A stretch of 42,510 nucleotides of DNA from Methanomicrobia archaeon (GCA_016930255.1 JAFGHB010000083.1:1-42510); one strand, 5' to 3'. Counted from the stretch's first letter, positions 8,160 to 17,382 are shown. The notes: generated from the sequence alone by a model not told the origin. Program-made: numbers and translations.

Positions 8160-8450
8160 TTATTCTGCGGCAATGTTGACGGGGATTCTACTCCCCCGCT
8201 GCCACATCCCTTTCTCCTTAAGTGTTTCAATTACCTCGCTTTTTCGCTCAAACTCCCTGGTTCTGAGCTCTTTACGCTTGATTTTACCACTGATCGTTTT
8301 TGGGAGCTCGTTAACAAATTAGATCTTGCGTTTCCCGCACCGAAAAAGAAGAGAGCTTCGAGTGTAATTTTATCGTAAATCACATTGATCAATTCATCGG
8401 CAACAGTGGAATCACCTGTAATCACGATTTGGAGTGGAAAGACCTCACTC
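8160..8450 (-). pseudogene. Collapsed acyl-CoA synthetase copy with large internal deletion
   Basis: The minus strand first gives QIVITGDSTVADELINV and ITLEALFFFG. This matches residues about 125-165 of the intact acyl-CoA synthetase at 9143-10831 (ALITSDATVADEV, ISLDNLFFVG). After a junction near 8337-8342 and a change of frame it gives RKI-stop-FVNELPKTISGKIK and EKGMWQRG, matching the extreme C terminus of the same enzyme. About 345 codons between the two are missing, and GAA has become TAA in the FV region. It ends at TAA 8160-8162. It is a decayed duplicate. Confidence 0.85.
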
Positions 8451-8456
8451 AGCCAA

Positions 8457-8467
8457 ACATTTAAATA
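8457..8467 (+). promoter_or_regulatory. TATA box of the RelB-like antitoxin gene
   Basis: CATTTAAATAA lies about 35 nt before ATG 8498, giving a predicted leader of only a few bases. Confidence 0.45.
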
Positions 8468-8497
8468 AGGTTCCGCGTAATAATTGTTAGTGGAAAC

Positions 8498-8701
8498 ATG
8501 GATGAGATAAAAGCATCCGGAGAGCATAAGGCGCATTGGATAACCATATCCTCAGATGAATACGAGTCCATGAAATCAACACTTGAAGTTCTTTCGGACC
8601 CCGAATTGATGGAACAGATAAAAGAGAGCAGAGATGATTTCAAAGCAGGGCGATTCAAAAAGCTCCAGGACTTATTTAAAGAAGGCGAAAGCAAGGATTA
8701 A
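8498..8701 (+). CDS. RelB/Phd-like antitoxin
   Basis: The protein has 67 residues. The middle segment MKSTLEVLSDPELMEQI followed by acidic and basic helices (SRDDFKAGRFKKLQDL) is the pattern of short archaeal RelB-like antitoxins, whose C terminus wraps the RelE toxin. The N-terminal part (HWITISSDEYESM) has the Phd-like start of a DNA-binding strand-helix. It ends directly against the stop of the RelE-like gene on the opposite strand, so the pair is tail-to-tail. A second protein of the same family is at 32982-33152. Likely autoregulated together with the toxin, but the arrangement makes two promoters necessary. Confidence 0.7.
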   Translation: MDEIKASGEHKAHWITISSDEYESMKSTLEVLSDPELMEQIKESRDDFKAGRFKKLQDLFKEGESKD

Positions 8702-8989
8702 CTAACGAATTTCGTTTTTATGCTTAAATCCGACAACTACGATTATATGTTCGCTTTCATCTATCTCAAAAAGCACTCTCCATCTTTTCTCAAAATAGAC
8801 TTCCCATATGCCCCCTAGAGGCTGCCGTAATGGCTTGGCATAAGAATGCGGCGTAGTTTCAAGTTTTACAAGCTTCTTATACAGTCTCCCCTTCAGGTGC
8901 TTGTCCAGCTTCTTATCTATGATGCGGTGGATTTTATCAGGGATGACAATTTCGTAGGTCATAGGTAGTTTTCTGTAATCTCCGATCAT
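8702..8989 (-). CDS. RelE/ParE-family toxin
   Basis: This 95-residue protein of the RelE superfamily would be a ribosome-dependent mRNA endonuclease or gyrase poison. Seen: basic helices (KIHRIIDKKLDKHLKGRLYKKL), then the family's core strands PLRQPLGGIWEVYFEKRWRV, LFEID and VVGFKHKNEI. The second methionine (MTYEIVIPDK, 8962) matches the usual N terminus and may be the real start. The gene is convergent with its presumed antitoxin, whereas most relBE loci are co-directional operons. A palindrome lies just upstream at 8994-9013. Confidence 0.72.
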   Translation of the reverse strand: MIGDYRKLPMTYEIVIPDKIHRIIDKKLDKHLKGRLYKKLVKLETTPHSYAKPLRQPLGGIWEVYFEKRWRVLFEIDESEHIIVVVGFKHKNEIR

Positions 8990-8993
8990 TCAT

Positions 8994-9013
8994 AAAATGA
9001 ACGTTTTCATTTT
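8994..9013. promoter_or_regulatory. Inverted repeat upstream of the RelE-like gene, possible operator
   Basis: AAAATGAA-CGTT-TTCATTTT is a perfect 8-bp inverted repeat with a 4-nt spacer. It begins five bases before the first possible toxin start codon. The position fits an operator bound by the antitoxin. It is too AT-rich to be a strong terminator for the acyl-CoA synthetase gene. Confidence 0.4.
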
Positions 9014-9142
9014 AACCCCCTATATTGGTTTTCCGAATATCATTTATGCCACACGAGGACAGAGATGCAGAAATCCGTACAACCTTGAATTATAATCTAA
9101 GCAAGGAATGACCCAGAAGTTCATTTAGAGAGGAGAGGTTGT

Positions 9143-10831
9143 CTACTCTCCCCGCTGCCACATCCCTCTCTCTTTAAGTTCTTCAATAACGTCTCTCTTT
9201 CGCTCGAACTCCCTGGTTCTGAGCTCTTTACGCCTGATTTTACCACTGATCGTTTTGGGTAGCTCTTTTACGAACTCAATCTCGCGCGGATACTTGTAGG
9301 GTGCCGTTATACGTTTGACATGCTGCTGAATATCCTTGGCAAGTTCCTCGGACGGCTCGTACCCCTCTCTCAGGACGACAAAAACCTTCACAATCTCGCC
9401 GCGTAACAGGTCAGGGCTTGGTATCATCGCGCACTCGAGCACTGCCGGATGCGAATCAACGGCGCTTTCTACCTCAAACGGGCCAATCCGGTAGCCGGAA
9501 CTGATGCTAACGTCATCAGCCCGCGAGTTGAACCATATGTAGCCATCCTCGTCCATCAGTGCGAGATCACCGGTTAGATACCACTTGCCAACGAAGCATT
9601 CAGCCGTTTTTTCCGGCTTGTTATGATAGCCCTTGAAGAGCATCGGATGATCTCTCACAACTGCAATCATGCCCTTCTCACCCGCGGGCACTTCTCGTCC
9701 TGTATCGGAATCCACAATTGCGCCCTCCACACCTGGAGTGAACCTGCCCATCGATCCCGGCTTTATCGCCATTCCCGGTATAGTGCAGGCAACCACACAC
9801 GTCTCCGTCTGGCCATACCCTTCTCGAACCGCTATGCCAAATTTATCGTCGAAGTAGCGAATAATACCCGGCGTGCAGGGCTCGCCAGCAGTTAAAATCA
9901 CCTTCAAGTCCGTCAAATCGTATCGCTCGTTCGCGTCGTCAATCGCCGTCATAGTCCTGAGTTCCGTGGCGGTCATACAGGCCCGGTTTATCTGCCATTT
10001 CGCAAGTAGCGCAAAGAATTTCTCGGGCTCGAATCGGCCTGCGTAATGGAAGTTCGTAGCGCCCGCATTGACAACAGCCCCAAAGGGCGCCCAATACCAT
10101 TTCGTCCAGCCCGGTTCGGTTGTTCCCCAGCAGAGCTCGCCCGATCGGGTATCCCACCAGTAATAGCGATTCAGCCGATCATAGCAGTACATCACCGAAT
10201 GGGTGTGTACCACTCCTTTTGGTGCGCCCGTTGTCCCTGAGGTGTAGTTGATGGTTAACCAATCAGTTGCTTTGATTCTTTCAAGCGTCAGATCGCGTGA
10301 TGCCGCATCGACCTCCTGCCGGAAGTCCCGCCAGCCCTCCCGCTGACCGACAAAGAAGAGGTTGTCAAGTGAAATTTTGCCTTTAACCGCATCGACCTCA
10401 TCAGCAACGGTGGCGTCACTGGTGATCAACGCCTTGACCCTGGCATCTAAAACGCGATATTCGATATCTGCTCGCCTGAGCATGATGGTACAGGGAACGA
10501 CAACGCCGCCGATTGCCCAAATGCCGATGTTTACCGTATAAACGTCCGTGCCCCGCGGCAGCAGTACCAAAACCCGGTCACCTTTTTGGATGCCCAAATC
10601 TCTCAAGACGTTGCCGAATCGCATGGCTCTGTCCCAGACCTCTCCGTAGCCTGCTTTCTCGACCGTCCCATCGGGGTGCTCAGTAATCGCCATCAATTTC
10701 GTTCTATCCTCGGCCCATCTTCTAATAACCTCAACAAAATTGTAGTCCTCAGGAATATTCCATCTGAACTTCGTTCTTTCCGCTTCGTAATCGAATGCGG
10801 TTATTTCTTTACCCATTTCTTCAATCATCAC
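9143..10831 (-). CDS. AMP-forming acyl-CoA synthetase (medium-chain acyl/propionyl type)
   Basis: This adenylate-forming enzyme of up to 562 residues activates a carboxylic acid as acyl-AMP and then acyl-CoA. Seen: the P-loop YTSGTTGAPKG (about 194-204), the GYGQTET adenine motif, YLTGDLALMDEDGY with the hinge region after it, and the C-terminal catalytic lysine in PKTISGKIRRKEL. The short N terminus and WYWAPFG resemble acyl-CoA synthetases of anaerobic fatty-acid and propionate users more than acetyl-CoA synthetase. The start may be GTG 10831, ATG 10828 or ATG 10816; a GGAAGG sits just before them. A gutted second copy lies downstream at 8160-8450 with a toxin-antitoxin pair between. The acid used is unknown. 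Confidence 0.85.
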   Translation of the reverse strand: MMIEEMGKEITAFDYEAERTKFRWNIPEDYNFVEVIRRWAEDRTKLMAITEHPDGTVEKAGYGEVWDRAMRFGNVLRDLGIQKGDRVLVLLPRGTDVYTVNIGIWAIGGVVVPCTIMLRRADIEYRVLDARVKALITSDATVADEVDAVKGKISLDNLFFVGQREGWRDFRQEVDAASRDLTLERIKATDWLTINYTSGTTGAPKGVVHTHSVMYCYDRLNRYYWWDTRSGELCWGTTEPGWTKWYWAPFGAVVNAGATNFHYAGRFEPEKFFALLAKWQINRACMTATELRTMTAIDDANERYDLTDLKVILTAGEPCTPGIIRYFDDKFGIAVREGYGQTETCVVACTIPGMAIKPGSMGRFTPGVEGAIVDSDTGREVPAGEKGMIAVVRDHPMLFKGYHNKPEKTAECFVGKWYLTGDLALMDEDGYIWFNSRADDVSISSGYRIGPFEVESAVDSHPAVLECAMIPSPDLLRGEIVKVFVVLREGYEPSEELAKDIQQHVKRITAPYKYPREIEFVKELPKTISGKIRRKELRTREFERKRDVIEELKERGMWQRGE

Positions 10832-11047
10832 CTTCCTTATAGCAGCGTATCAGCGTCCACGCTTAGCCGAAGGCTGGTTTGATGCCTCAAAGCGCTCCCG
10901 CTGCGTGAGCGGTAGGTAAGTTGACACCAGAGTTAGCATGTATACATTGGCACCTACTAGTTAGAAAAGATGACGGGTCGACTCTGGTTACTTTGCATCC
11001 CTACGAAGCTCGACAGCATTTTCCTAGGCAGACAATTAGTTCATCCA
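10832..11047. other. Intergenic region without recognised content
   Basis: This is the 5' flank of the acyl-CoA synthetase gene and the 3' flank of trmY. A weak open frame (TTG 10921 onward) crosses it and runs into trmY antisense. No RNA gene, hairpin or repeat is convincing. Confidence 0.3.
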
Positions 11048-11641
11048 TTAAACCGTCAAAGGTGACACGGTCCCTTTCTTATCCAACTCGTAGTGCACCA
11101 CGGTTATGCATTGCGATGCAAGATACGAAGTCGTTCCAAGCGATAGCTTCTTGTGCTCAAATCGCTCGACAAACTCCGCCTCGCTCTGTGGCAAACCTGA
11201 ATGGTCGCCAAGAACAAATACCGAGTCCGCTTTGAGCTCTACAGTGTTTATTACTTTCCCTTCCTCATGTAATACGTAAAAGAATGCCCCTTCTGACGCC
11301 AACTCCTCTATCAACTGCTGAAAGCTGATTTTGCGTATACGTATCCCGGGATTCCGCCGCTTATTCGCCAGCGCTAGCTTTATCCACGACGCTATATTCC
11401 GCTCATCCGGCGAGACGCCCCGCAATAAGTCCCCGTAAAATGAGATAACAACCGGCGGAGGCTGACTACCGCATGCGACCACATGAATGCAGGAGTCCCG
11501 TCTCAACGCGTGACTTATCCAGAGCGCATTAGAAATGCAGCGTGCCACGAGGTCCATTCTGCCGCCGCTGCCCGGTAGGTCGTCCAGCCTAAAATCAGGA
11601 CTGGTAACCGCCTTCCCAGCATAAAGGATGAATTGTCTCAT
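11048..11641 (-). CDS. trmY: tRNA (pseudouridine(54)-N(1))-methyltransferase TrmY
   Basis: This 197-residue SPOUT-class methyltransferase makes N1-methylpseudouridine at position 54 of archaeal tRNAs, where bacteria have ribothymidine. The signature N terminus is MRQFILYAGKAVTSPDFRLD followed by LPGSGGRMDLVARCI. The knotted SAM site includes LRGVSPDERNIASWIKLAL and the C-terminal SVFVLGDHSGLP loop. The length is that of the family. It is the last gene of a minus-strand series after dadD (49-nt gap), possibly co-transcribed. Cytoplasmic. Confidence 0.93.
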   Translation of the reverse strand: MRQFILYAGKAVTSPDFRLDDLPGSGGRMDLVARCISNALWISHALRRDSCIHVVACGSQPPPVVISFYGDLLRGVSPDERNIASWIKLALANKRRNPGIRIRKISFQQLIEELASEGAFFYVLHEEGKVINTVELKADSVFVLGDHSGLPQSEAEFVERFEHKKLSLGTTSYLASQCITVVHYELDKKGTVSPLTV

Positions 11642-11690
11642 CGTACGGTCTGTTCAACGTATACTTTTTGAGTGGTAAACGGAATCTATT

Positions 11691-12974
11691 TCAGTTTGCA
11701 TCTCTGCTCACAAGGTTATAGGCAACCTCTTGCGCCTTCTCCATTATCTCCTCCTCGCCCTCTACTTTTCCCCCCTCCATCAAAATCTTGCCATCGCATA
11801 TCACCGTATCAACGCAACTACCGTTGGCAGCATAAACGAGATTCGAAATCAAATTGTGGTTGGGCACAAGCGCCTCATTCTGTAAGTCCAGCAGCGCAAT
11901 ATCCGCCAGTTTCCCTTTCGCGATTACTCCGGCATTCAACCGGAACATCTTTGCGGCGTTCCGTGTTGCGAGCTCGAACGCTTCGTGCGCCGGCATACTC
12001 GTCGGATCGCCGGAGAACGCCTTATGAACCAACGATGCGATCTTTATCTCTTCGAACATGTCAAGGTTATTGTTCGACGCACATCCATCGGTTCCCAGTG
12101 CGATGGCGGAGTATAAGCCTGCATTCTTCAACGCATCGTATGGCAGCGTGCCTGAGGACAGCTTCATATTCGATACAGGGTTATGCACGATCTTCACATC
12201 ATGCCGCTTCAGCAACACCATCTCTGCCCTGCTCAAATGGACGCAATGGCAAGCAATGACGCGCGGACTTAACAACCCGATTTCATCCAGGAATTCCACC
12301 GGACGCACCCCATACTTTTTTTTACACTCCTCTACCTCTTCCTCGGTCTCCGATACGTGGGTGTGAATCAGAACATCGTGCGTCTCTGAGAATTCCTTAA
12401 CCCACTGGAGGCTCTCTCTCGATACGGTATAGATCGCATGCGGGCCGAGCGCAAATAGAACCCTATCGGACAGGTTTTGACTCGCCGTGTACAGCGCTTC
12501 GTTCCGCTTTATCTGCTCCTGCGCCTTCTCCTCGTCAAACCCGTCGATAAAGACCGCAGACAGCATCGCGCGTATGCCACTCTCCGCTACCGCCTTCGCA
12601 CTGCCTTCCCAGTGCCAGTACATATCATTAAAGAAGGTCGTGCCCGATTTGATCATTTCCAGGCACGCGAGTTTCGTGCCCCAGTACACGTCTTCCTCCG
12701 TCATCTGCGCCTCTACCGGCCAGATCTTCGTTGAAAGCCATTCGTGCAGCGGCATGTCATCGGCATAGCCCCGGAGGAGCGTCATTGCCGCATGCGTATG
12801 CCCGTTGAAGAGACCAGGAATCGCAGCTTTTCGGCTGCCATCAATCACAAATTCCGCCTCGCTTACTTCGCTCTTACCACTGCCAGCGTCAGTAATCGCT
12901 GCTATCTCATTCCCCTCGATGTAAATGTTCTTCTCCTTTCCTTCCACCAACACGTTCTGTATTAGAATTGACAT
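11691..12974 (-). CDS. dadD: 5'-deoxyadenosine / SAH / MTA deaminase (amidohydrolase)
   Basis: This 427-residue metal-dependent amidohydrolase belongs to the MTA/SAH deaminase group. In methanogens DadD deaminates 5'-deoxyadenosine (a radical-SAM by-product), SAH and MTA to inosine forms for recycling. Metal ligands are visible: NGHTHAAM (His59, His61), HTHVSETEEE, ACHCVHLS and LGTDGCASNN. The N terminus (QNVLVEGKEKNIYIEGNEI) and C terminus (NLVYAANGSCVDTVICDGK) form the flanking beta-sandwich. It starts 13 nt after the DUF92 gene, an operon arrangement. A guanine- or other nucleoside-deaminase role is less likely but not excluded. Confidence 0.87.
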   Translation of the reverse strand: MSILIQNVLVEGKEKNIYIEGNEIAAITDAGSGKSEVSEAEFVIDGSRKAAIPGLFNGHTHAAMTLLRGYADDMPLHEWLSTKIWPVEAQMTEEDVYWGTKLACLEMIKSGTTFFNDMYWHWEGSAKAVAESGIRAMLSAVFIDGFDEEKAQEQIKRNEALYTASQNLSDRVLFALGPHAIYTVSRESLQWVKEFSETHDVLIHTHVSETEEEVEECKKKYGVRPVEFLDEIGLLSPRVIACHCVHLSRAEMVLLKRHDVKIVHNPVSNMKLSSGTLPYDALKNAGLYSAIALGTDGCASNNNLDMFEEIKIASLVHKAFSGDPTSMPAHEAFELATRNAAKMFRLNAGVIAKGKLADIALLDLQNEALVPNHNLISNLVYAANGSCVDTVICDGKILMEGGKVEGEEEIMEKAQEVAYNLVSRDAN

Positions 12975-12987
12975 GGGTTTACATCAT

Positions 12988-13755
12988 TCACGCTCCCAAG
13001 GAATAGCCTAATCCTGTTGCAAGGATCCCCCCTGACAGTGTGGCCACGATATTCACGTGATGCTTAGTTAACCTGAACGGTTTTCGGTCCTCCACCGTTG
13101 CGCCGAGAACGCTGTCAATAACGCAGCCTAAAAACCCTGCTACGAGGCAAATGAGAAAGAAGAATAGCTCCCTATGCATTAAAGCACCGGAAATAACGAA
13201 TGTGAGACCAACAAGCGAAATCAAAGCAGATCCGAGCACTGCAGCGCCGAAACCGGGCAAACTCACGCCGCCATTGGTGCCCACGGGCACTTTTTCAAGC
13301 GTCGTGATTAATCTCGGATTCCCCTCTGCTTGTCCGATTTCCGTTGAGAACGTGTCTGCACAGGCTGTAGCGACTGCACCGGAGAACCCGAGCAAAAACA
13401 GCGTGTTCTGACTGGAAACGGCATAGAGCACGGCGAAGATGAGTGGTGATAAACCGTTGCCCAGTACGTTATTAATGTCTCGCATGCCCCTGTTACCTTC
13501 CGCAACACCGAGTGCCGCCTTCTTCTCGTACTTATAGCGCGTTACCAAGTTTCCGAACAGAAAGAACGTGAAAAGCGTAAGCAGCCCGGCATAACCAAAT
13601 TCAGGTCCAAAAAGTAGTAGAATGAGCACGCCGAGTGTGAGCGTCCCTGCGACTGCAGAGCGGTTTATTTTACGCTTCGCGTACGCATAAAGCACGGCTG
13701 AAAAGGCTATTAATACCGTAATCGCGGTAATCACGAGGTGCTCACTGACTGTCAT
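12988..13755 (-). CDS. DUF92 family membrane protein
   Basis: This is a polytopic protein of about 255 residues with seven or so hydrophobic stretches. Conserved features of DUF92 are GNRGMRDINNVLGNG and DTFSTEIGQ, then TNGGVSLPGFGAAVLGS and GCVIDSVLGATVEDR near the C terminus. Plant VTE6 of this family is a phytyl-phosphate kinase, so an archaeal role with isoprenoid phosphates (lipid or quinone side chains) is plausible but unproven. ATG 13755 is chosen over TTG 13758. It lies 37 nt after lonB and 13 nt before dadD. Confidence 0.82.
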   Translation of the reverse strand: MTVSEHLVITAITVLIAFSAVLYAYAKRKINRSAVAGTLTLGVLILLLFGPEFGYAGLLTLFTFFLFGNLVTRYKYEKKAALGVAEGNRGMRDINNVLGNGLSPLIFAVLYAVSSQNTLFLLGFSGAVATACADTFSTEIGQAEGNPRLITTLEKVPVGTNGGVSLPGFGAAVLGSALISLVGLTFVISGALMHRELFFFLICLVAGFLGCVIDSVLGATVEDRKPFRLTKHHVNIVATLSGGILATGLGYSLGA

Positions 13756-13795
13756 CAAATTAGAAGAGTGTTTCTTGCTGCTTATTAAACCTTCT

Positions 13796-15739
13796 CTATT
13801 GCGCTATCTGCTTATCCACAACGCTCTCGGGAATGATCTTACCCATCATAGTGAAGCTCTTTATCTTCTCTATGAACTTCGTCTTCATTTTACCCTCTAA
13901 CGCATGCTCGAGCACATCCTCTATCGTTACCACTGGGGTGATCTTCACCTTATCCTTATATTTCTCCTCGATGAGCACGTCATTCAGGTTGGACTGAGGA
14001 ATCAGAACCTCTTTGATGCCCGCCTGTACTGCTGCCTCTATCTTCGGCGTTATTCCGCCCACTGGCAGAACGTCACCTCGCACGGAGAGAGAACCCGTCA
14101 TCGCTACACGCTGATTCACTGGAATGTTCTCCAATGACGATATAACCGCAGTAGCAACGGAAATGCTGGCTGAATCGCCCTCTACGCCTTCATACGTGCC
14201 CACAAACTGAATGTGAATGTCCTTTCGGGATATGTCCTTCCCCGTGAATTTCTTGAATACCGCAGAGACGTTCTGCACCGCTTCCTGTGCGATCTCCTGC
14301 AACCGACCGGTTGCTATTACCCGCCCTTCCTCGCGCGACTGTGCAGGCGTAACCTCGGCAATTATGGGCAGCATCACCCCGGAATCGCCCACTACCGCAA
14401 GTCCGTTCACCCGGCCGACCTCGAACCCTTCGGTTTTGAATAATTTATAGTCCTTCCTGTGCTCGAGATACTCATCAGCCAATTGCTGCTCCACCGACCG
14501 TGCCATCATCTTTGCATTAACCACGTGCTCGCCCGTTGTGTATTTCGCGCCCTCTGCACGGGCGATATCACCTGCTACACGTACCAATCCGCCGAGATCC
14601 CGTAAAATGAGCGTGAGATGCCCTTTTCTACCTGATCTTCGCATCGACTCCCTTATTATCTCTTCCACGCCACTTCTATCGAAGTGCGGGATCTTTTTAT
14701 CCTTCCGTACCTCCTGAGAGACGAATCTGACTAGTTTCTTTCTGTTCTCTGGAGTGTCGTCCATCGAATCTTTCATATAGATCTCGTATCCATAGCCCTT
14801 TATTCGAGAACGGAGTGCAGGATGCATACCCGCGATGGCATCCAGATTGCCGGCCGCAACCATAATGAAATCACACGGAACCGGATCGGTCTTTACCATA
14901 GCGCCAGCGCTTCGCTCTGACTGCCCGGTTATTGCATATTCCTTCTCCTGTAGCGCCGTGAGCAGGTTCTGCTGCGCTTCTATCCGCAGCGTGTTTATCT
15001 CATCGATGAAGAGAATGCCTTTATGCGCCTTGTGAATCGCACCTGCTTCCACCCGGTCGTGTGCTGGCGTCTCCAATCCGCCGGACTGGTACGGATCGTG
15101 CCTTACATCGCCGAGTAACGCGCCAGAATGCGCACCCGTTGCATCCACGAATGGTGCAGTATCTCGTCCTGCATTAGAGACGAGCAGCTTCGGCATCATC
15201 GCTTCCTCCTTCGGCATCATCCAGCGAAACACTAAAAGCACAACCGCAGCAGCAATGATTGACCAAAAGATATACTCGAAGCGTCCGGTTTGGAGCGAGT
15301 AGATCAAACCCATAGCCATGATGAGGAAGAAGGTGAACATGAAGAACGCATTGCGCATCTGAATGCGCTTTCTCACTTCCAGCCGCTGTGCATCGACTAT
15401 CTCCTTCCCTTTGCCGTGCGGCACAACCCGTATCTTCGGATTGTTTTTATCTTCTATATTAGGATACGCCAGAGTGTCCTGTAACTCCTCCTTGGGCAGT
15501 AATTCCGCCATGCTGCTCGCCAGCATCGACTTTCCGGTACCCGGCGTGCCGATAAGCATCACGTGTCTTCTCTGCTGCGCCGCTTTCTTCACCACTTCCA
15601 CGCCATGCTCCTGGCCGATGACCTGATCAATCAGCAACTTCGGAACCTCTATATCCTCCGTTGTCTTCAGCTCAATACCTGCTAACAGATCACCATCGAT
15701 CTGCATATCCTCGGCACGTGCCCCTTCCGATTCGCTCAT
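13796..15739 (-). CDS. lonB: Archaeal membrane-bound ATP-dependent protease LonB
   Basis: This 647-residue enzyme degrades unfolded and regulatory proteins at the cytoplasmic face of the membrane. Order of parts: AAA+ domain with Walker A GTPGTGKS at 64-71, two membrane helices inserted in the AAA module (about 131-148 and 156-173), Walker B ILFIDEIN near 242-249, and sensor/arginine-finger segments. The C-terminal Lon protease domain has catalytic Ser523 (EGDSAS) and Lys566 (GGITPKIEAA). The insertion of membrane helices is diagnostic of archaeal LonB. TATA-like sequence lies at about 15786-15800. DUF92, dadD and trmY follow in the same direction. Confidence 0.95.
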   Translation of the reverse strand: MSESEGARAEDMQIDGDLLAGIELKTTEDIEVPKLLIDQVIGQEHGVEVVKKAAQQRRHVMLIGTPGTGKSMLASSMAELLPKEELQDTLAYPNIEDKNNPKIRVVPHGKGKEIVDAQRLEVRKRIQMRNAFFMFTFFLIMAMGLIYSLQTGRFEYIFWSIIAAAVVLLVFRWMMPKEEAMMPKLLVSNAGRDTAPFVDATGAHSGALLGDVRHDPYQSGGLETPAHDRVEAGAIHKAHKGILFIDEINTLRIEAQQNLLTALQEKEYAITGQSERSAGAMVKTDPVPCDFIMVAAGNLDAIAGMHPALRSRIKGYGYEIYMKDSMDDTPENRKKLVRFVSQEVRKDKKIPHFDRSGVEEIIRESMRRSGRKGHLTLILRDLGGLVRVAGDIARAEGAKYTTGEHVVNAKMMARSVEQQLADEYLEHRKDYKLFKTEGFEVGRVNGLAVVGDSGVMLPIIAEVTPAQSREEGRVIATGRLQEIAQEAVQNVSAVFKKFTGKDISRKDIHIQFVGTYEGVEGDSASISVATAVISSLENIPVNQRVAMTGSLSVRGDVLPVGGITPKIEAAVQAGIKEVLIPQSNLNDVLIEEKYKDKVKITPVVTIEDVLEHALEGKMKTKFIEKIKSFTMMGKIIPESVVDKQIAQ

Positions 15740-15874
15740 TCGCTCTATTTTAATTCACCCTCTCGTTAGTTACATCCTTACGCTTTATAAGATAAATAAG
15801 TTTCATTCTTTGTTGTTCTTATACGTATGCACGGCATTACGCCCCTACCACGCAGTAGTTCGTCTTTTGGAGGA

Positions 15875-17302
15875 TCACGACCCGCTCCCCATCTCGAACA
15901 CATCGTGTATTGCTTGCGCTGCTCGGTACGCCTCGTCCTTCGTCACAACAATGGAGATATTGAACTCCGAACTGCCCTGAGAGATCATTATCACGCTTAT
16001 GCCCTCTTTACCGAGTGCAGAGAAGATCTTCCCTGCAACTCCCGGCGTTCCTGCCATACCGGCACCGACAATGCCCATTGCGCACACGTTACTATCAGAC
16101 GTGAAATCGCGTATCACCGTACCGCCGGTATTTATGCTCTGTATCGCCCCTGTTGCTCGACCTAATTGCGCGCTATCGATAACGAACGAGATCGTCATTT
16201 CAGACGAGCCCTGACTTATCATGATGATGTCCACATTCTGAGCGGCTAAGACCGAGAATAGACGCGCTGCAACGTCAGATATGCTCCGCACACCAGTACC
16301 CGTGATATTAATAATAGAGGTGTTTTCGATGATGGTAATGGCTTTAACGGCTTTTTCCGTCTTCTCCGCCTCTTTTCCTATCAGTGTGCCTTCGTCCTCC
16401 GGTTTGAACACATTCTTCACTCGTATCGGTATTTGTTTCGCCATTACGGGCTCTATCGCTCGCGGATGGAGTACCGAAGCACCGAAGTAGGATAACTCCA
16501 TCGCTTCCCGGTATGAAATGTACGGTATCTTCCGCGCATCCGGTATTATTTTGGGATCCGCACTCATTATGCCCTCCGTCTCTTTCCAGAGCCAGATCTC
16601 GTCGGCATCGATCGCCGAGCCGATTATGGTGGCGGTGTAGTCCGAGCCGCCTCTGCCGAGCGTTGTGATTATCCCTTTCCGCGTCTCGCCGATGAAGCCC
16701 GTTACAACGGGTATCGTAGTGCCCAGTAACGGTGTAATTCGCGCCCGTATCTCCTGTTCCGCACGCCCGATCAATTGTGCGTTGCCGTATTCTTCATTTG
16801 TTAGTATCCCTACTTCACCACCGGTGCAGGATACCGCGTCCAGACCCAACGATTGGAGCGTGCCCGCCAGTATGGGCGCTGCCAGTCGTTCGCCGAACGA
16901 GCTAATATAATCCAATGATCGTGGCGTTAATTCGCCTAAGAGGCAGATACCGACCAACGCTTTCTCCAGTTCCGAGAAACGATCGTTTATCGTCCCTTTT
17001 ACACTTTTCAACACTTTTCCGTCTGATATAGCCTCGGAAGCCGTTATTTCATGCTTCTTTCTGAGCGCCTCGGCGAATTCTTTCACCTTCTCCGTGTTCC
17101 CTTCCTGAGCTACCTTTTTAGCGTTATCCAAGAGCGCGTCGGTAACCGTAGAAAGTGCGGACGTTACTGTGACGATCTCAGCTCTTTCTGCCTCTTTGCG
17201 CTCTTCTTCCGCCGCCTTGAAGCGCTTGATCAGTTGTGCTACGGTCTTTATCCTCTCCCCGTCTGCAACCGCTCTACCTCCAAATTTCATTACCACTCGC
17301 AT
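15875..17302 (-). CDS. Aspartate kinase
   Basis: This 475-residue enzyme makes 4-phosphoaspartate, the entry to the lysine, threonine and methionine branches. The amino-acid-kinase domain begins VMKFGGRAVADGERI (KFGGTSV in most homologues, so Thr-Ser are replaced) and contains GRGGSDYTATIIG and EGIMSADPKI. Two ACT regulatory domains follow (IINITGTGVRSISDVAARLF and CAMGIVGAGMAGTPGVAGKIF), each ending MISQGSSE. This suggests allosteric feedback by an amino acid. It is divergent from the thermosome gene and separated from it by 164 nt. Confidence 0.93.
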   Translation of the reverse strand: MRVVMKFGGRAVADGERIKTVAQLIKRFKAAEEERKEAERAEIVTVTSALSTVTDALLDNAKKVAQEGNTEKVKEFAEALRKKHEITASEAISDGKVLKSVKGTINDRFSELEKALVGICLLGELTPRSLDYISSFGERLAAPILAGTLQSLGLDAVSCTGGEVGILTNEEYGNAQLIGRAEQEIRARITPLLGTTIPVVTGFIGETRKGIITTLGRGGSDYTATIIGSAIDADEIWLWKETEGIMSADPKIIPDARKIPYISYREAMELSYFGASVLHPRAIEPVMAKQIPIRVKNVFKPEDEGTLIGKEAEKTEKAVKAITIIENTSIINITGTGVRSISDVAARLFSVLAAQNVDIIMISQGSSEMTISFVIDSAQLGRATGAIQSINTGGTVIRDFTSDSNVCAMGIVGAGMAGTPGVAGKIFSALGKEGISVIMISQGSSEFNISIVVTKDEAYRAAQAIHDVFEMGSGS

Positions 17303-17382
17303 TCTCTTCTTACTGCCCCCTCTTCTCCCTCAAATTTCGCCTCGTGCTCTTCCGTATTCTACTTAGCTCCCGTTCCAAAAAG

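Noticed and set aside
10921-11235. Plus-strand ORF of 104 codons
   Set aside because: Most of it is antisense of trmY, and the part before has no recognisable domain.
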